DNA of 64,000 bases from the NCBI RefSeq assembly GCF_018687715.1, contig NC_056766.1, positions 19,761,001 to 19,825,000 on the forward strand. The letters run 5' to 3'. The notes beneath the pieces are model-generated. The model saw only the letters and a program-made list of their open reading frames with translations. It had not been told where the DNA came from and searched no databases. A program made the position numbers and the translations under genes. Each line of letters opens with the position of its first letter. Position 1 is the stretch's first letter. This DNA is from Carya illinoinensis. Taxonomy: Eukaryota > Streptophyta > Magnoliopsida > Fagales > Juglandaceae. Positions 22,126 to 33,329 of this stretch are shown here, one piece after another.

Positions 22126-24203
22126 TATGATGCCCCCAAATCCCACGAACGAACACGTGAAAATCGAGACGTCGGGATGATGACAACACGGGTCACCACC
22201 CTATTGCCAAGTGTCAAGTGTGTGTACATGCAACAAGTGTACAACAAAAACACGCAGGGGATAAATAAAGTCTTGTAACTAAGTACCAGAATTTTTCTAT
22301 GTTTAATACAAACACATTCAAAACATACATAATAAAATATTACAAGCTTCAAATATCGTTTCAAACCAAACTACAAGGCATAAACTCCAAATCAATACTC
22401 TGGCGGAGCCGCCTCTTCGGGCTCAGCCTCCTCCTCCTCCTCCTCCTCCTCGACCTCTGCATCAAAATCTACGGTACCAAAATGGTACCGCAGTTAAGTA
22501 AAGATCCAAACGCCACAAGATAAAAATATATTAAACTCAAACAATATGCATGAAAGAATGCCAAATGCACATATCCCATAAATCTACATTTTTTCCCACG
22601 CACGCCAAAAATCTCATTTTGGCCCAAAACATTCCCTTTAAACATAACCTTGCAATTATTCCCGATAATAGCCCAAAAACCAGACCATCAGAGCACTATA
22701 GGCGGGAATCGCAGGCGGGACTCTATCACCATCCCTGCTCACCACCATCCCTACACGTGCACTGTAGGCAGGAATCACATGCGGGATTCTACCACCGTCC
22801 CTGCTTACCACCATCCCTACGCCGCGTGAACCGTAGGCGGGAACCACATGCGGGATTCTACTACCGTCCCTGCTTACCACCATCCATACACGTGCCTCTG
22901 ATTCAAACCAGTCAATCCAATCGTTCACACATACCAAAAATATTTCTCGCTTGAAAGCCCAGTTTTCAAGTTCCAACACAAGTGCGTACATGCAATGCAC
23001 ACCTCAAGACACAATTCATCCAACAAATAACAATATCAACAATAACCAAACACTCTGTCGTCAAATCCATCCGACCCCCGACTCTTCGGACTCAGTCCGA
23101 AATTAACCAACCAGTCAAATAATGAATTGTAAGAGTAATAATATATTTAAATCTAAAATAGAGTTTGAAAAATACTTACAGTGCTATAAGATATTTTTTT
23201 AAGGATCATGACATTGCAAATGGCGGAGAAAAAGCAACGTAACAGTGTATTTTACATTGTGGTCAGGGGTTGTAAAATACCCACTTTTGAACAGGGACAA
23301 ACCAAGACTTGAAATTGATAGGGAATGGCTTAGAGATGTTTATGAAACTAATGGAAGTAAGTTTTGGCCATGGGTGGCGGTGGAAATGGCGATAGAAGCA
23401 GAAAAAGGGCCAATCGGAGTTGAGCTCGTGGGAGCTGCTCCGGCAACAGATCGGGGCCGAAAATAGGTGGTTTAGGACTGCAAGAGGTAGGTGATGAAGT
23501 GGTGAAAAGATGGTAGCAGGAGGTGGAGCGACGGCGGCAGAAAGGGGGAAAAACTGTGCAGAATGGTGGGGCTCTCGGTGGCTAACGGCGGCACGGGAGG
23601 GGTTGATATTTGGTGGGGAGGTGCGCCGGCCAGAGGGGAAACTTTCTGGGTGGGTGGTGTCGGCCACGTCGCCGGTGAGCGGCGGTTCTAGGTTGAGGAA
23701 GCAACCGGCGATAGAGAGAAAGAGAGAAGGTGCTGCGCGCGCGGGAGGAAGAAGAAAGAAGAAAGAAAAAGAAGAAAAGAAGGAAAAGAAAGAAAGGAAA
23801 AAGAAAAGGAAAAGAGAAAAAGAGAAAGAGAAAAGAAAAAGAAAAGATGGGGAAAAGAAATGAGGTCCAATCCTCACTTCCGGAGTCTAAATACTGATCA
23901 GACGAAAACAATTTTAAAAACTATAAAACGATTGAAATAAATTAAACACCACATCAAACTAAAATATAATAAATAACTAATAAAAACTAAGAACTAAATT
24001 TTAAATCTAAAAAAATAAATAAAATTAAATTACACAGCAATTTAAATTCAAAACGATAATTAATATAAAAAAAGTTCCACAAAACAAATATCACAATTAA
24101 ATAAATCCAATTAAAATACAATAATTTAAAATAAAAGAACTAATATATTAATTAAATTAAAATACTCTTTTAGTAAAAATACACGTAAAAACGGGATGTC
24201 ACA
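22126..24203 (-). repeat. 3' LTR of the gag-bearing gypsy element
   Basis: The minus-strand LTR starts TGTGACATCCCGTTTTTACG at 24203 and ends in ...GATTTGGGGGCATCATA at 22126, which is degenerate compared with TGTGACACCCCC at the partner. It matches 27870-29238 over about the first 1.39 kb of plus coordinates. A purine-rich AAGGCGGGGAGGAT, a likely polypurine tract, abuts it at 24204 on the minus strand. Confidence 0.85.
22693..22895. repeat. 66-69-bp tandem repeat inside the LTR, three units
   Basis: Units start near 22693, 22759 and 22828 with a TAGGCGGGAATC-like phrase and contain CCACCRTCCCTGC and CACCATCC. The partner LTR has a corresponding array at about 28430-28610 with a shorter first unit. 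Confidence 0.75.
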
Positions 24204-25740
24204 TCCTCCCCGCCTTAAAAAGAAATTTCGTCTTCGAAATTTGTGAGGTCAAACATCAGTGCCAAAATAAGATACAGGATACAACTCCGAACATAATTGA
24301 GAGATATATATCATCGACAACTCCCAACAAATTCCAATGGTTATTATCTTCACACCATAAATTGCTAATATCGACGACGTCTCTACTTTACCTTCCGAAT
24401 TTTCATCATATTCCAACTTTGGTAACCTAATAGCCACTTCCAAAGTTAACCATCAATAAAAAAAAAAATTGTACGACCAAATGATTAATCTCCCATTAAA
24501 ACTTCGAATCACTACTAATTCCTCAAAATCAACACAAAATTTGAATATCTAAGCATCTCCAAAAATCATGCTTTCGCGCGCACTTTGATAACTCGCCAAA
24601 ATATATAATGACTATGTCCTCATAAATTAACAACATCAAGTACAAGCTCGATTAACACCTACGAACAAGAAAACTTTTACCATATTTTGATAGAAAATAA
24701 TAATAAACTTCCAAAAATCACGAATTATCACTCATTCCTTAATTGGTTCTAGCTGCCTTAATCAAAATCAACATTCTGTGACTACATCCATGATCATAGA
24801 CAGGAAGTCAGTACGAAATCAACATCAGCATCCCAAATGGAAAACAAGTTATTTCATCCCAAAAGATACTCGTCTCATCTAAAATAAGGAACATCCCTTT
24901 AAAAGCTCATACCCAACCTGACCCACCACGAGGAGTGCCTAAAAAAAAAACTTCTACTCGACAACCTAATCTCGAAAACTCATCACCTAAATTCTAAACA
25001 CCATCTAATTTCCTCAAACTTGGTATGGATCAATCCTAAAACCTGTCACTATAACCTCGAGCTATAACAATTATTATTATTTTTTTTCTAAAAAAGATCG
25101 ATATTTTCAATCCTTAGACAAACACACGAACAAGATCAACATCGTCAATCCTCAAAATACACAAACTAGGTCATTACCTTTAATTCTCAAATAAATATTC
25201 TCCTTGAAACTTCCTATATCCATCATCCCACTATGTTCAACCCCATTTTAATGTTACAGCCTAATCAATCTCCAAAATAACTCATACTAGCACACCAATC
25301 CTGCGAAACTAAAAACTTCAATCTCATTAAAAAATCAGTCCTTCAAATCTGCGACCCTATAACCTTAAATTATGCAAAACTTCTTCCCCCAAAATCCGTT
25401 AGGTCAATGAACTTATATCTAATAATAAAACAATCGACTCCCGAAACTTTCAAAATCTAAAATCTTAAATAATAACCAATCATTTCCTAAAATCTGCAAA
25501 ACCTTAAAACTTTGCTAAGACTTCATAAAATCTATCATTGAAATTTGTTGAACTTACAACCTACTACGTTATAGACCATTTCATAAACTCCACGGAACCA
25601 AAGAACTCAATTATTCTACTTCCCTAAAAGATCACCCAGATCATGCCATTCTCTCCAAGCCTCGATAATATAAAAAAAAAAAACAAACCACACAAGGCGT
25701 TCATCACGAAATATTAGTTTAGACTCATACCTGCCATGAC

Positions 25741-26796
25741 TCCAGCATTCTGAGTCTCCGTAACCTCGCCTCCAATGGTACCAAGAGTTACTGCGTACAT
25801 TCAAGCTCGAGCTAATTGCATCTGGTTAGTTCTACCACTACGACAAGCTCCACGGCTTTCTTGAACTCGACTAGGGCACTCACGAGCAAAATGCCTCGTC
25901 TGACCGCATTCAAAACGTTGGTTACTACCCAGACGACACTCGCCTCCGTGAGCTCTATTACATTTGCCAGAAACTGGAACTCAGCCTCCCATACACATAC
26001 CAGGGGTTGCCAACGATCGGATTCCTGTCCTTTGCATAAATTTTTGTGGTGATCCAGAACTGCTTCCTTCACCATCAATGTTCAGCCTCTTTTGACCTAG
26101 AGGGGAGCCCACACTCAAACTAACCTCACGCTTTGCTAGAGTGGCCAAATCAACTAATTTTTGAAAAGTTGTAATCCGGTGGCAAACTACCATTTTGCGT
26201 ATATCTGGTCGCAAACCTTCCTGAAAATGCTCGGCCTACATCTCCTCCGTGGCGATGAGGTGGGGAGCAAATCGCCCAAGCTCTATAAATCTTCGGGCGT
26301 ACTGTTCCACGGTCATACTCCCTTGGACCAAGCTTGTGAAATCTCTTGCTTTTTGCCGCCTCACAAAAGCGGGAAAGAATTGGTCATTAAATTCTTTCTT
26401 AAAGCGCTGCCAGGACACAGCGGCAAAAGACCCCAATTCTGATTCTAACATTACTCTTTTTGTATCCCACCATTCAGAAGCAGTGCCTTGCAACAGATAA
26501 CTGGCATAAATTACTTGTTGCACCCTAGTGCAACCACATACTTCAAACGTTCTTTCTAAATCTCTAACCCACTTTCCAGCCTGAAGTGGATCATTTTCTT
26601 CCGTGAAGGGTGGAGTTCTATGCGCTAGAAAGCGTTCATAGGTGCATCCAACTTGCACCACTCCATTAGGCCCTCCTTGTTGTGGCCTAAAATTTTACTG
26701 CATGAACTCAGTCATTTGCCTTAGCGCTTGGGCTATGGCATCATCTCTCGGCATATCGTCCCGAGGCTCTTGAGTAGACTTTCTTGGCCTTACCAT
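25741..26796 (-). pseudogene. Degenerate gag of Ty3/gypsy element
   Basis: Gag packages the element RNA into virus-like particles. A frame starts at ATG 26796 (MVRPRKSTQEP) and stays in one phase to the zinc-knuckle region. The capsid part (about 26661-26240) includes VGCTYERFLAHRTPPF, ASEWWDTK and the FFPAFVRRQKARDF segment. Downstream are KCNRAHGGECR (about 25950) and a CCHC-like knuckle ECGQTRHFAREC (about 25910) whose first cysteine is replaced by Arg. A MYAVTLGTIGG segment resembling the gag-protease linker follows. In-frame stops lie at 26695, 26236, 25981 and 25801. Protease and polymerase are missing. Confidence 0.88.
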
Positions 26797-27042
26797 CTTC
26801 CTGCCACAACACAACCTTTGACCCCCTTTAAGAAACGAATAAAACCAACAACATAAAACCAAAACCAAAACCAAAACCACATAACAAGAAAATAAAATAT
26901 ACTAGTATGCAATAACATAACTAAATAAATAAATACAAACAAGTTAACTCAAATAAATTCAAATCAAATAAAACAAATCAAATAACAAACTTTAATTAAA
27001 ATAAATTTCAAATCATAACTTTAAAAACTTTTTGGTACTACA

Positions 27043-27050
27043 CCTACGGG
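27043..27050 (+). repeat. 8-bp target duplication, left copy (one mismatch)
   Basis: CCTACGGG precedes the element end; CTTACGGG follows it at 27821-27828. The uninterrupted relative near 51080 reads CCCGTAGGCAG in the opposite orientation, confirming that only one copy existed before insertion. Confidence 0.8.
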
Positions 27051-27820
27051 TAGGCCTGCAACCCGGCCTGGTAAATCCAGTTTTGTACTCGATCCGACCC
27101 GCAAGACTTCACTTTAGGAGCTAACTCGGATAGACTCGACCCAACTAAAACCAAACCGGGTCGAACCCGTATGACCCGACTTTAAAAACAATGGCGTTTT
27201 CCATCTGTCTGAAACGAAGACCCAAACCCTTATTCACTCCAAAGATGTCCGGCGAGAAAACAGGTGGAGAGGAGCTACGTGGACGATGCTAGTGGTCACC
27301 TACTCCTGCGAGCACAACCATCCGTGGCCGGCTTCTAGAAGCTCGAGCCAGAGGAGAAGTTCGCGGATCTAGAGGGCGAGTCGTCGTTGATGGCGAGCGA
27401 CGAGTTGATGGCGAGTGACGAGTTCAGTTGGTTCGGCGACATGGAGACGACGTCTTCGACAGTGGCGATGTTTTTCCTGATGAGGGAGGAGGACAAGTCG
27501 CTCTACGCCGATCTGGGAGCTGCCGGAGTTTCTGTTAAAGTAAGAACAACAACCTCGCACCTCAGATCCTTCCGTCGTTCTTGCTACCAAAGAGTACCAT
27601 CTTCATATCTCTTTTCAGATTTTCAAATCGAGGAGAAGGAATTTATATTATTAGACAGGTTTAATCACAACGGAAGTGAGGAACGAGATTAGTCAGATTC
27701 AAATTTCATCCGATATTAGTCGGATTGGAGGAATGTCGAAACCGTCGTTTACTCAATCCGATTTTAGAGGGTTCAACCCAATCGGGTTGTGCAGCCCAGC
27801 GGATATTTTGCACAGGCCTA
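27051..27820. mobile_element. Non-autonomous hAT element (770 bp) carrying a captured WRKY gene fragment
   Basis: The left end is TAGGCCTGCAACCCGGCC and the right end is GCACAGGCCTA, giving the terminal inverted repeat TAGGCCTG. Flanks form an 8-bp duplication with one mismatch. It sits in the leader of the gypsy element between the primer site and gag. The related element at 48795-56628 gives the empty-site sequence. The subterminal parts contain CCGACCCG and CGGGTCG phrases. The interior carries WRKY coding sequence on the plus strand. No transposase is encoded. Confidence 0.86.
27286..27545 (+). pseudogene. Captured WRKY group IIe transcription factor fragment
   Basis: GTG at 27292 opens VVTYSCEHNHPWPASRSSS, the C-terminal end of a WRKY domain with its zinc-binding His-Asn-His (27313-27321). 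The PWP following HNH is typical of group IIe. From 27342, in a different frame, come an acidic C-terminal stretch with LEPEEKFADLEGE, FSWFGDMETTSSTV and REEDKSLYADLG, also as in group IIe proteins such as WRKY65/69 relatives. The WRKYGQK heptad is absent and a short MASDEL phrase is duplicated. The frame change shows it cannot encode the original protein. Confidence 0.82.
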
Positions 27821-27828
27821 CTTACGGG
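27821..27828 (+). repeat. 8-bp target duplication, right copy
   Basis: CTTACGGG directly follows CAGGCCTA at the element's right end and pairs with 27043-27050. Confidence 0.8.
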
Positions 27829-27855
27829 ACATGTGGTTTTACCTAGAGCCGAACC

Positions 27856-27867
27856 GCTCTGATACCA
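27856..27867 (-). other. Primer binding site (initiator Met tRNA)
   Basis: The minus strand reads TGGTATCAGAGC two bases after the 5' LTR end (27870). This is complementary to the 3' end of plant initiator Met tRNA, the standard primer for this class, and it fixes the orientation of the element. Confidence 0.95.
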
Positions 27868-27869
27868 CC

Positions 27870-29238
27870 TGTGACACCCCCAAATCCCACGTACGGACAC
27901 GTGAAAATCGAGACGTTAGGATGATGACAACACGGGTCACCACCCTATCGCCAAGTGCCAAGTATGTGTACATGCAACAAGTGTACAACAAAAACACGTA
28001 GCAGATAAATAAAGTCTTGTAACTAAGTACCAGAATTTTTCTATGTTTAATACAAACCCGTTCAAAACATACATAATAAAATATTACAAGCTTCAAATAT
28101 CGTTTCAAACCAAACTACAAGGCATAAACTCCAAATCAATACTCTGGCGAAGCCGCCTCCTTGGGCTCAGCCTCCTCCTCCTCCTCGACCTCTGCATCAA
28201 AATCTATCGTACTAAAATGGTGCCGCAGATAAGTAAAGATCCAAACGCCACAAGATAAAAACATATTAAACTCAAACAATATGCATGAAAGAATGCCAAA
28301 TGCACATATTCCGTAAATCCATATTTTTTTCCACGCACGCCAAAAATCTCATTTTGGCCCAAAACATTCCCTTTAAACATAACCTATCCATTATCCCCAA
28401 TAATGACCCAAAAACCAGACCATCAGAACACTGTAGGCAGGAATCGCAGGCGGGACTCTACCACCATCCCTACGCGTGCACCGTAGGCGGGAATCACAGG
28501 CGGGATTCTACCACCGTCCCTGCTTACCACCATCCCTACGCCGCGCGCACCGTAGGCAGAAACCACAAGCTGGATTCTACCACCGTCTCTGCTTACCACC
28601 ATCCATACACGTGCCTCTGACTCAAACCAGTCAATCCAATCATTCACACATACCAAAACCACTTCTCGCTTGAAAGCCCAGTTTTCAAGTTCCAACACAT
28701 GTACATACATGCAATACACACCTCAAGACACAATTCATCCAACAAATAACAATATCAACAATAACCAAACACTCTGTCATCAAATCCATCCGACCCCTGA
28801 CTCCTCGGATTCAGTCTGGAATTAACTAACAAGTCAAATAATTAATTGTAAGAGCAATAATATATTTAAATCTAAAATAGAGTTTGGAAAATACTTACAA
28901 CGCTATAAGATATTTTTCGAAGGATCACGACATTGCAAAAGGCGGAGAAAAAGCAACGTAACAATGTATATTACACTGTGGCCGTGGGTTGTAAAATACC
29001 CACTTTTGAACGGGGACAAACCAAGACTTGAAATTGATAGGAAATGACTTAGAGATGTTTATGAAGCTAATGGAAGCGAGTTTTGACCGTGGGTGGGGGT
29101 GGAAATGGCGGTGAAAGCAGAAAAAGGGAAAATCGGAGTTGAGCTCGTGGGAGCTGCTCCGGCAACGGATCGGGGCTGGAAATGGGTGGTTTAGGATGAC
29201 AAGAGGTAGGTGATGAAGTGACGAAAAGATGGTGGCCG
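27870..29238 (-). repeat. 5' LTR of the gag-bearing gypsy element, U3 start missing
   Basis: The segment is homologous to about 22126-23518. It ends canonically at 27870 (TGTGACACCCCC on the plus strand) but breaks at about 29238, after GATGGTGGCCG, where hAT transposase sequence begins. About 685 bp of U3 present in the partner (23519-24203) are missing. The cause is a deletion or a recombination with the hAT copy. Confidence 0.8.
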
Positions 29239-30857
29239 CAATAATCTATCAAGGGTTTCCCTAACCCTCGATATAATATGCTCCACCCATACTTGCCTGT
29301 AAGCAATACCCAATCTATATACCATGCCATCAACCTTAAACAGAGGGTTAAGGACAACAGCTACATATAACAACATATTAGCCCTATCGAAATCTCCCCC
29401 CAATACTTGTCGTACTTCGCTCTCATCAATAATGCCATCTCCTGCAATCTAGTGTGACTGCTCGCGATAATTTCATCTAATTCTTCTTTTACCTTACAGA
29501 TTTGTTGACAAAAATGATGGGATATAGGATACAAAGAACTAGATAAAGTCATGATAACCTCATAGAAAAGCCTTAGAAAATCTACGAAAGTAAATGCAAC
29601 ATCCCAGTCCTCAGTCGAAGGCTTCTCCAATGCCACTTAATCATCAAACTATTTTACATATTGAATGTTTTTCTCACCCAATAATGTAAATGCCAACTTA
29701 TACTCTTGGGCCGCCTCTAATATCTAAAATGTTGAGTTCCATTGTGTAGTCAAATAAGTACAAGTCCCCTTATTTTATGTTATGCCTGCAAACTCACAGC
29801 AACCTTGAATTTCTCCAATCTCATAGGAGAAGATCTCACCCATCTCACAGCAGTCCTGACGCAAGCAATAGAGTCATGAAGAGTTTTCATACCATAATTG
29901 ACAATAAGATTAAGAATATGTGCCGCACACCTTAAATGCAAATACTCAATACCCAAGATTGTCTTATTTGCCTCTCTAAGAAAGGTTTTAAGATATCCCA
30001 ATGCAACATCGTTAGATGAGACATTATCAGTTGTGCATTTCACAATGCGTGTCAACCCCAACTCCTTTATAGCAGCCTTCAAGGCCCTCCAAATAGTCTC
30101 ACTCTTGTAATCAGTAATTTGACAAAATTTGAGAATTTTCTTATGCAATGTCTAATTGTCATCAACAAAATGACAAGTCAAAGACATATAATTAAAATTT
30201 TGGACTGATGTCTAACAATTAGTGGTGAGGCAAACAAATTGACTCGCCAAAAAACCCTTCAACTTCTCTTTTTCAGATCGGTAATTTTTTTTTACATTCT
30301 TTGCCACCATGTGACGAGAAGGAAGTTGAAACCTTGATTCCAAGTAGTGACAAAACGATTGGAACCCTTTTCCATCCACAATTTGAAAAAGTAGCTCGTC
30401 CATGATGACCATATGAGCTAGGTGTATCCTACACTCCTCAAGATCATACTTCATGTACCCCTTCAACTCAATACCCCCAATACTCCCATCCTCCATTTTT
30501 TTAAGTCCAATTTCTAGCATAGATTGGCTCTTCTCTTGCAAAGATCTTAGAATTAGACTTTTTTTACATTGCTCTTCTAAGCGCACCTTTAATTGTAAGG
30601 TGCCATGTTTCATATAGTGGCATTCATAAATTTTACTGCAATGGTTAGACTTGGCTTGGGGATTATTAAGATCACTACCCTCTAGTTTGGTGAAGTGAGA
30701 CCAAACTATGGAAGCAGGTTTTTTGGTAGGCTTGGGGACAGGGCAAGGTTTTGTACTGGTAAGCACAGTGATAGGGGTAAGGTCGGGGTAGTGGTAGGGG
30801 TAGGTGTAGAGGCAGGGGTACCCTGAATAGGAGAGCTTGCACTAGAATTTGTCGGCA
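29239..30857 (-). pseudogene. hAT transposase pseudogene, second copy in inverse orientation
   Basis: The start corresponds to about 30857, after a TTGCTTGAGTTAAT leader shared with the plus copy. The BED finger region (about 30720-30560) has SIVWSHF, but the first cysteine of the pair is Ser and the first histidine of HLEEQC is Arg. The core (30148-29780) has KCTTDNVSSNDVALGYLK and HLRCAAHILNLI. The C-terminal half, absent from the plus copy, has LLMRAKYDKYWGE and NMLLYVAVVLNPLFK (29450-29330). It is broken by several stops and frame changes and truncated at 29239 before the terminal dimerisation region. Confidence 0.87.
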
Positions 30858-31718
30858 TTTCTATTAACTCAAGCAAACAATAAATCTAAAATTATAGCAA
30901 ACATGAAAATTATTAACATCAAATCAAGTGCAATGCATTCCAAAATAGGTTTATAATAATAATTAAGAATCCTTGTTAATTTCAATCCAAATAAATTAAT
31001 AACATGCCAAACATATAAGTGCTAAGCCCTATATATAACATATTTATTGTTCAACTTGCAAGGCACTTTTGGTTTATAATAAGAAACTTATTCATATTAT
31101 TTATTTATTTTTTACGAAATTGCAATTTGCACTTTCCATAAATCTAACCATTAAGACTGTCTCAAATTATTTATTATAACAAAATGATAATTTTTATATC
31201 TATAAAAGGATTTTACAAAAACAAATTTACAAAAAATCGAAATAAATCACAAAACCCTAAAAATGATTCTAAACAATTGGCACTTTCCATAAAATCCAAC
31301 CATTAAGACTGTCTCATATTATCTATTTACACAAAATAATAATTTTTATATCTATAAAAGGATTTTATGAAAACAAATTTACACAAAATCGAAATAAATC
31401 ACAAAACCCTAAAAATGATTCTAGATAATCGGATCTTTCCATAAAATCCAACTATTAAGACTGTCTCATATTATTTAGTTACACAAAATGATAATTGTTA
31501 TATCTATAAAAGCATTTTATGAAAACAAATTTACACAAAATCGAAATAAATCAAAAAATCCTAAAAATGATTCTAAACAATTGGATCCATCACTGATCAC
31601 ACACATGCACGTTCAATCATCTACAACACACAATTCACAATCACATCCTCCATCTCCATTAATCCTATAAAAATATAAAATTAAAAAAAAAAAAAGATGA
31701 GAATTCGGACTTACCTTC
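30858..31718 (-). mobile_element. hAT leader region of the second copy, with 150-bp tandem repeats
   Basis: The segment is homologous in inverse orientation to 20098-20823. Three units with AATGATTCTARAYAATYGG start at 31262, 31414 and 31566. At about 31700-31716 the phrase GATGAGAATTCGGACTTACC matches the plus copy, and homology stops where a CACTA-like end lies. The terminal inverted repeat of this copy is not present. Confidence 0.75.
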
Positions 31719-31779
31719 GGTTGCTATTAGTCTTTTCGTTGCAATAAATTGATCGCAAAAGACTATTTTTCTTGTAGTG
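31719..31779. mobile_element. Isolated CACTA-type right end
   Basis: The segment ends TTTTTCTTGTAGTG at 31779, the mirror of the CACTACAAGAAAA terminus. It contains an internal imperfect palindrome, AGTCTTTTCGTTGC paired with GATCGCAAAAGACT. It abuts the hAT leader at 31718, so it may be a remnant of an insertion there. The matching left end was not found nearby. Confidence 0.5.
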
Positions 31780-32984
31780 CAAAGACGCTTTTTTTAATGT
31801 GTCAACTGAAATCATACGGTGGTGAAGATATATAAGCCATACCTTATAAATTACACGCTGCATTCTGATTGAGAAAGCTTCTAATTTCTTCCTAGATCTT
31901 ACTGGAACCATGCAATGCAAGTACTCATGATCATGAAGAGGTGCTATCATCAGTTATTGTAATAATAATCTTGGATCATATTTTAGATTTATTCTCTAGC
32001 TAGCTACCATATTATAATTAACACTAGCCATGCATTTTATTTCCAGAACGCCTAGAAAATTTAAGCAATATGTGTATTGTTTGAGTACCTTAAAGCTTGA
32101 GAGCTGAAGGCTTACTAGGTGCCGGAAAGTTCGATTGACCAATATTTAAGTTCGAGCCCGGCCAATATTATGCGTAAAACCTTGCTTAATATTAATTAAC
32201 ACTGAATGCATCTTACAGATTTAACCATGAGCCAAACCACACGAGAGAGAGAGAGAGAGAGAGCGCATAAATACATATACAGGGCAGGGTATATGATTGG
32301 TGGTGGGCATGGTTTGACTGGATATATCCAGAGTGTCGGGGCGAGCATGCATGGGAGTGAGAGTAAAAGAGGCGTGAGTGGCGCTGACACAGTGACACGC
32401 ACAAACAAACACACAAAGAGCCACTGCATGCACGAGCTCCGGAGACTCGGAGAGTTTAGTACTGAAACCGAAAGAAAGAAGCTCTCGCGTGACTATAAAA
32501 CTAAAAACAAATTTTTCATATATACAGTGAAAAGATATATATCCTCCTTGAAAAAACAACTAAAGCTTCTAATATTTTAAACACATATATGTCCAATATT
32601 GAAAGCCGACATCTTCATGAAAGTAGTCTTGATAAGCTTTCAAAAGGTATCTCATTTTACTTTCATTTTAGATTTTCTTGCACGAATAAAGTTATCTGTA
32701 TCTAAGATTCTAAAGTTAGCTTTTTGGAAATAAGGATCTTTGGTTTTGTAATGTATGTAATTTAATTCATTGTCATTTGTATTTAAATTTTTTATTATTT
32801 TTTATAGCATTTTAATTTTTTAAAATAGAAAGTCAATTAGATTATTGGGCATGGGACTTCGGAGGTGGGCCTTGGCCCAATCATATTCCAATCGGAGTTT
32901 CGAACTCCAATCGGAGTCGAACTCCAGAGCAAAAATTCTTCCGACTTGGAGTGAGTTGACTGCCTAGCCCTACTTATTAGTACT
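31780..32984. other. Low-information DNA with a GA microsatellite
   Basis: A GA repeat lies at 32243-32263. Overlapping open frames up to 124 codons around it are composition-driven, with no domain. From about 32860 a GGCCTTGGCC-containing stretch with repeated TCGGAGT phrases looks like a fragment of a small non-autonomous element, but no ends were defined. Confidence 0.45.
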
Positions 32985-33258
32985 TATACATATATTTGAG
33001 TTTCTTTCTCTTTTGATTTATCACTTTACTGGCTCTTTGTTAATGGTCCAATAAGTTATATATTGTAATCGGCTCTTAGTGAGTTGGCTGCCGTCAGTAG
33101 CCCTGATGGCCTATTTTGCCGTTCCTTTGTAAAACATCAACTTTTTGTCAAATTTTATTTTTTTCATTGATTGCACAGTTGCTGGATGAAAAACAACTAT
33201 TTTATTTTATTTGAATGGTTGAACTTTTTGACACAGTGTGACGTCCGTCTAGTGTTGA
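32985..33258 (+). repeat. Diverged direct repeat, copy 2 (partner 18240-18614)
   Basis: It shares TTTGAGTTTCTTTCTCTTTTGATTT, GATGGCCTATTTTGCCG, CAACTTTTTGTCAAATT and GAATGGTTGAACTTTTTGACACAGTGTG with copy 1. Where copy 1 enters the hAT terminus at 18615, this copy continues with AGTGTTGATTTTC. It therefore looks like a related site without the insertion. Confidence 0.6.
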
Positions 33259-33329
33259 TTTTCTATTCAGCAGTGCTACAGGCAACTGGGGTGTGCACCC
33301 TTTGCGGCATCGGCTGCCACGTCATTTAT

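Larger units (their letters stand above)
22126..29238 (-). mobile_element. Ty3/gypsy LTR retrotransposon, gag only, 5' LTR truncated
   Basis: On the minus strand the order is 5' LTR (29238-27870, incomplete), primer site (27867-27856), leader with a hAT insertion, degenerate gag (26796-25741), non-coding interior and 3' LTR (24203-22126). No protease, reverse transcriptase, RNase H or integrase was found, so replication would require enzymes in trans. The 3' non-coding part (24204-25600) is clearly related to the interior of the element at 48795-56628: CTTCGAAATTT, the ATGACTATGTCCTCATAAATTAAC phrase and the GCGCACTTTGATAACTCGCCAAAA phrase have counterparts near 53935-54370. Confidence 0.85.

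Noticed and set aside
23263..23877. 204-codon minus-strand Phe/Ser-rich frame and its plus-strand Lys/Glu-rich mirror
   Set aside because: Produced by a GAAAA/TTTTC tract of the gypsy LTR. The same tract gives similar frames in the other LTRs.
31711..31950. 79-codon minus-strand frame with mixed composition
   Set aside because: It crosses the CACTA-like end and the hAT leader, matches no family I know and has no supporting splice sites.
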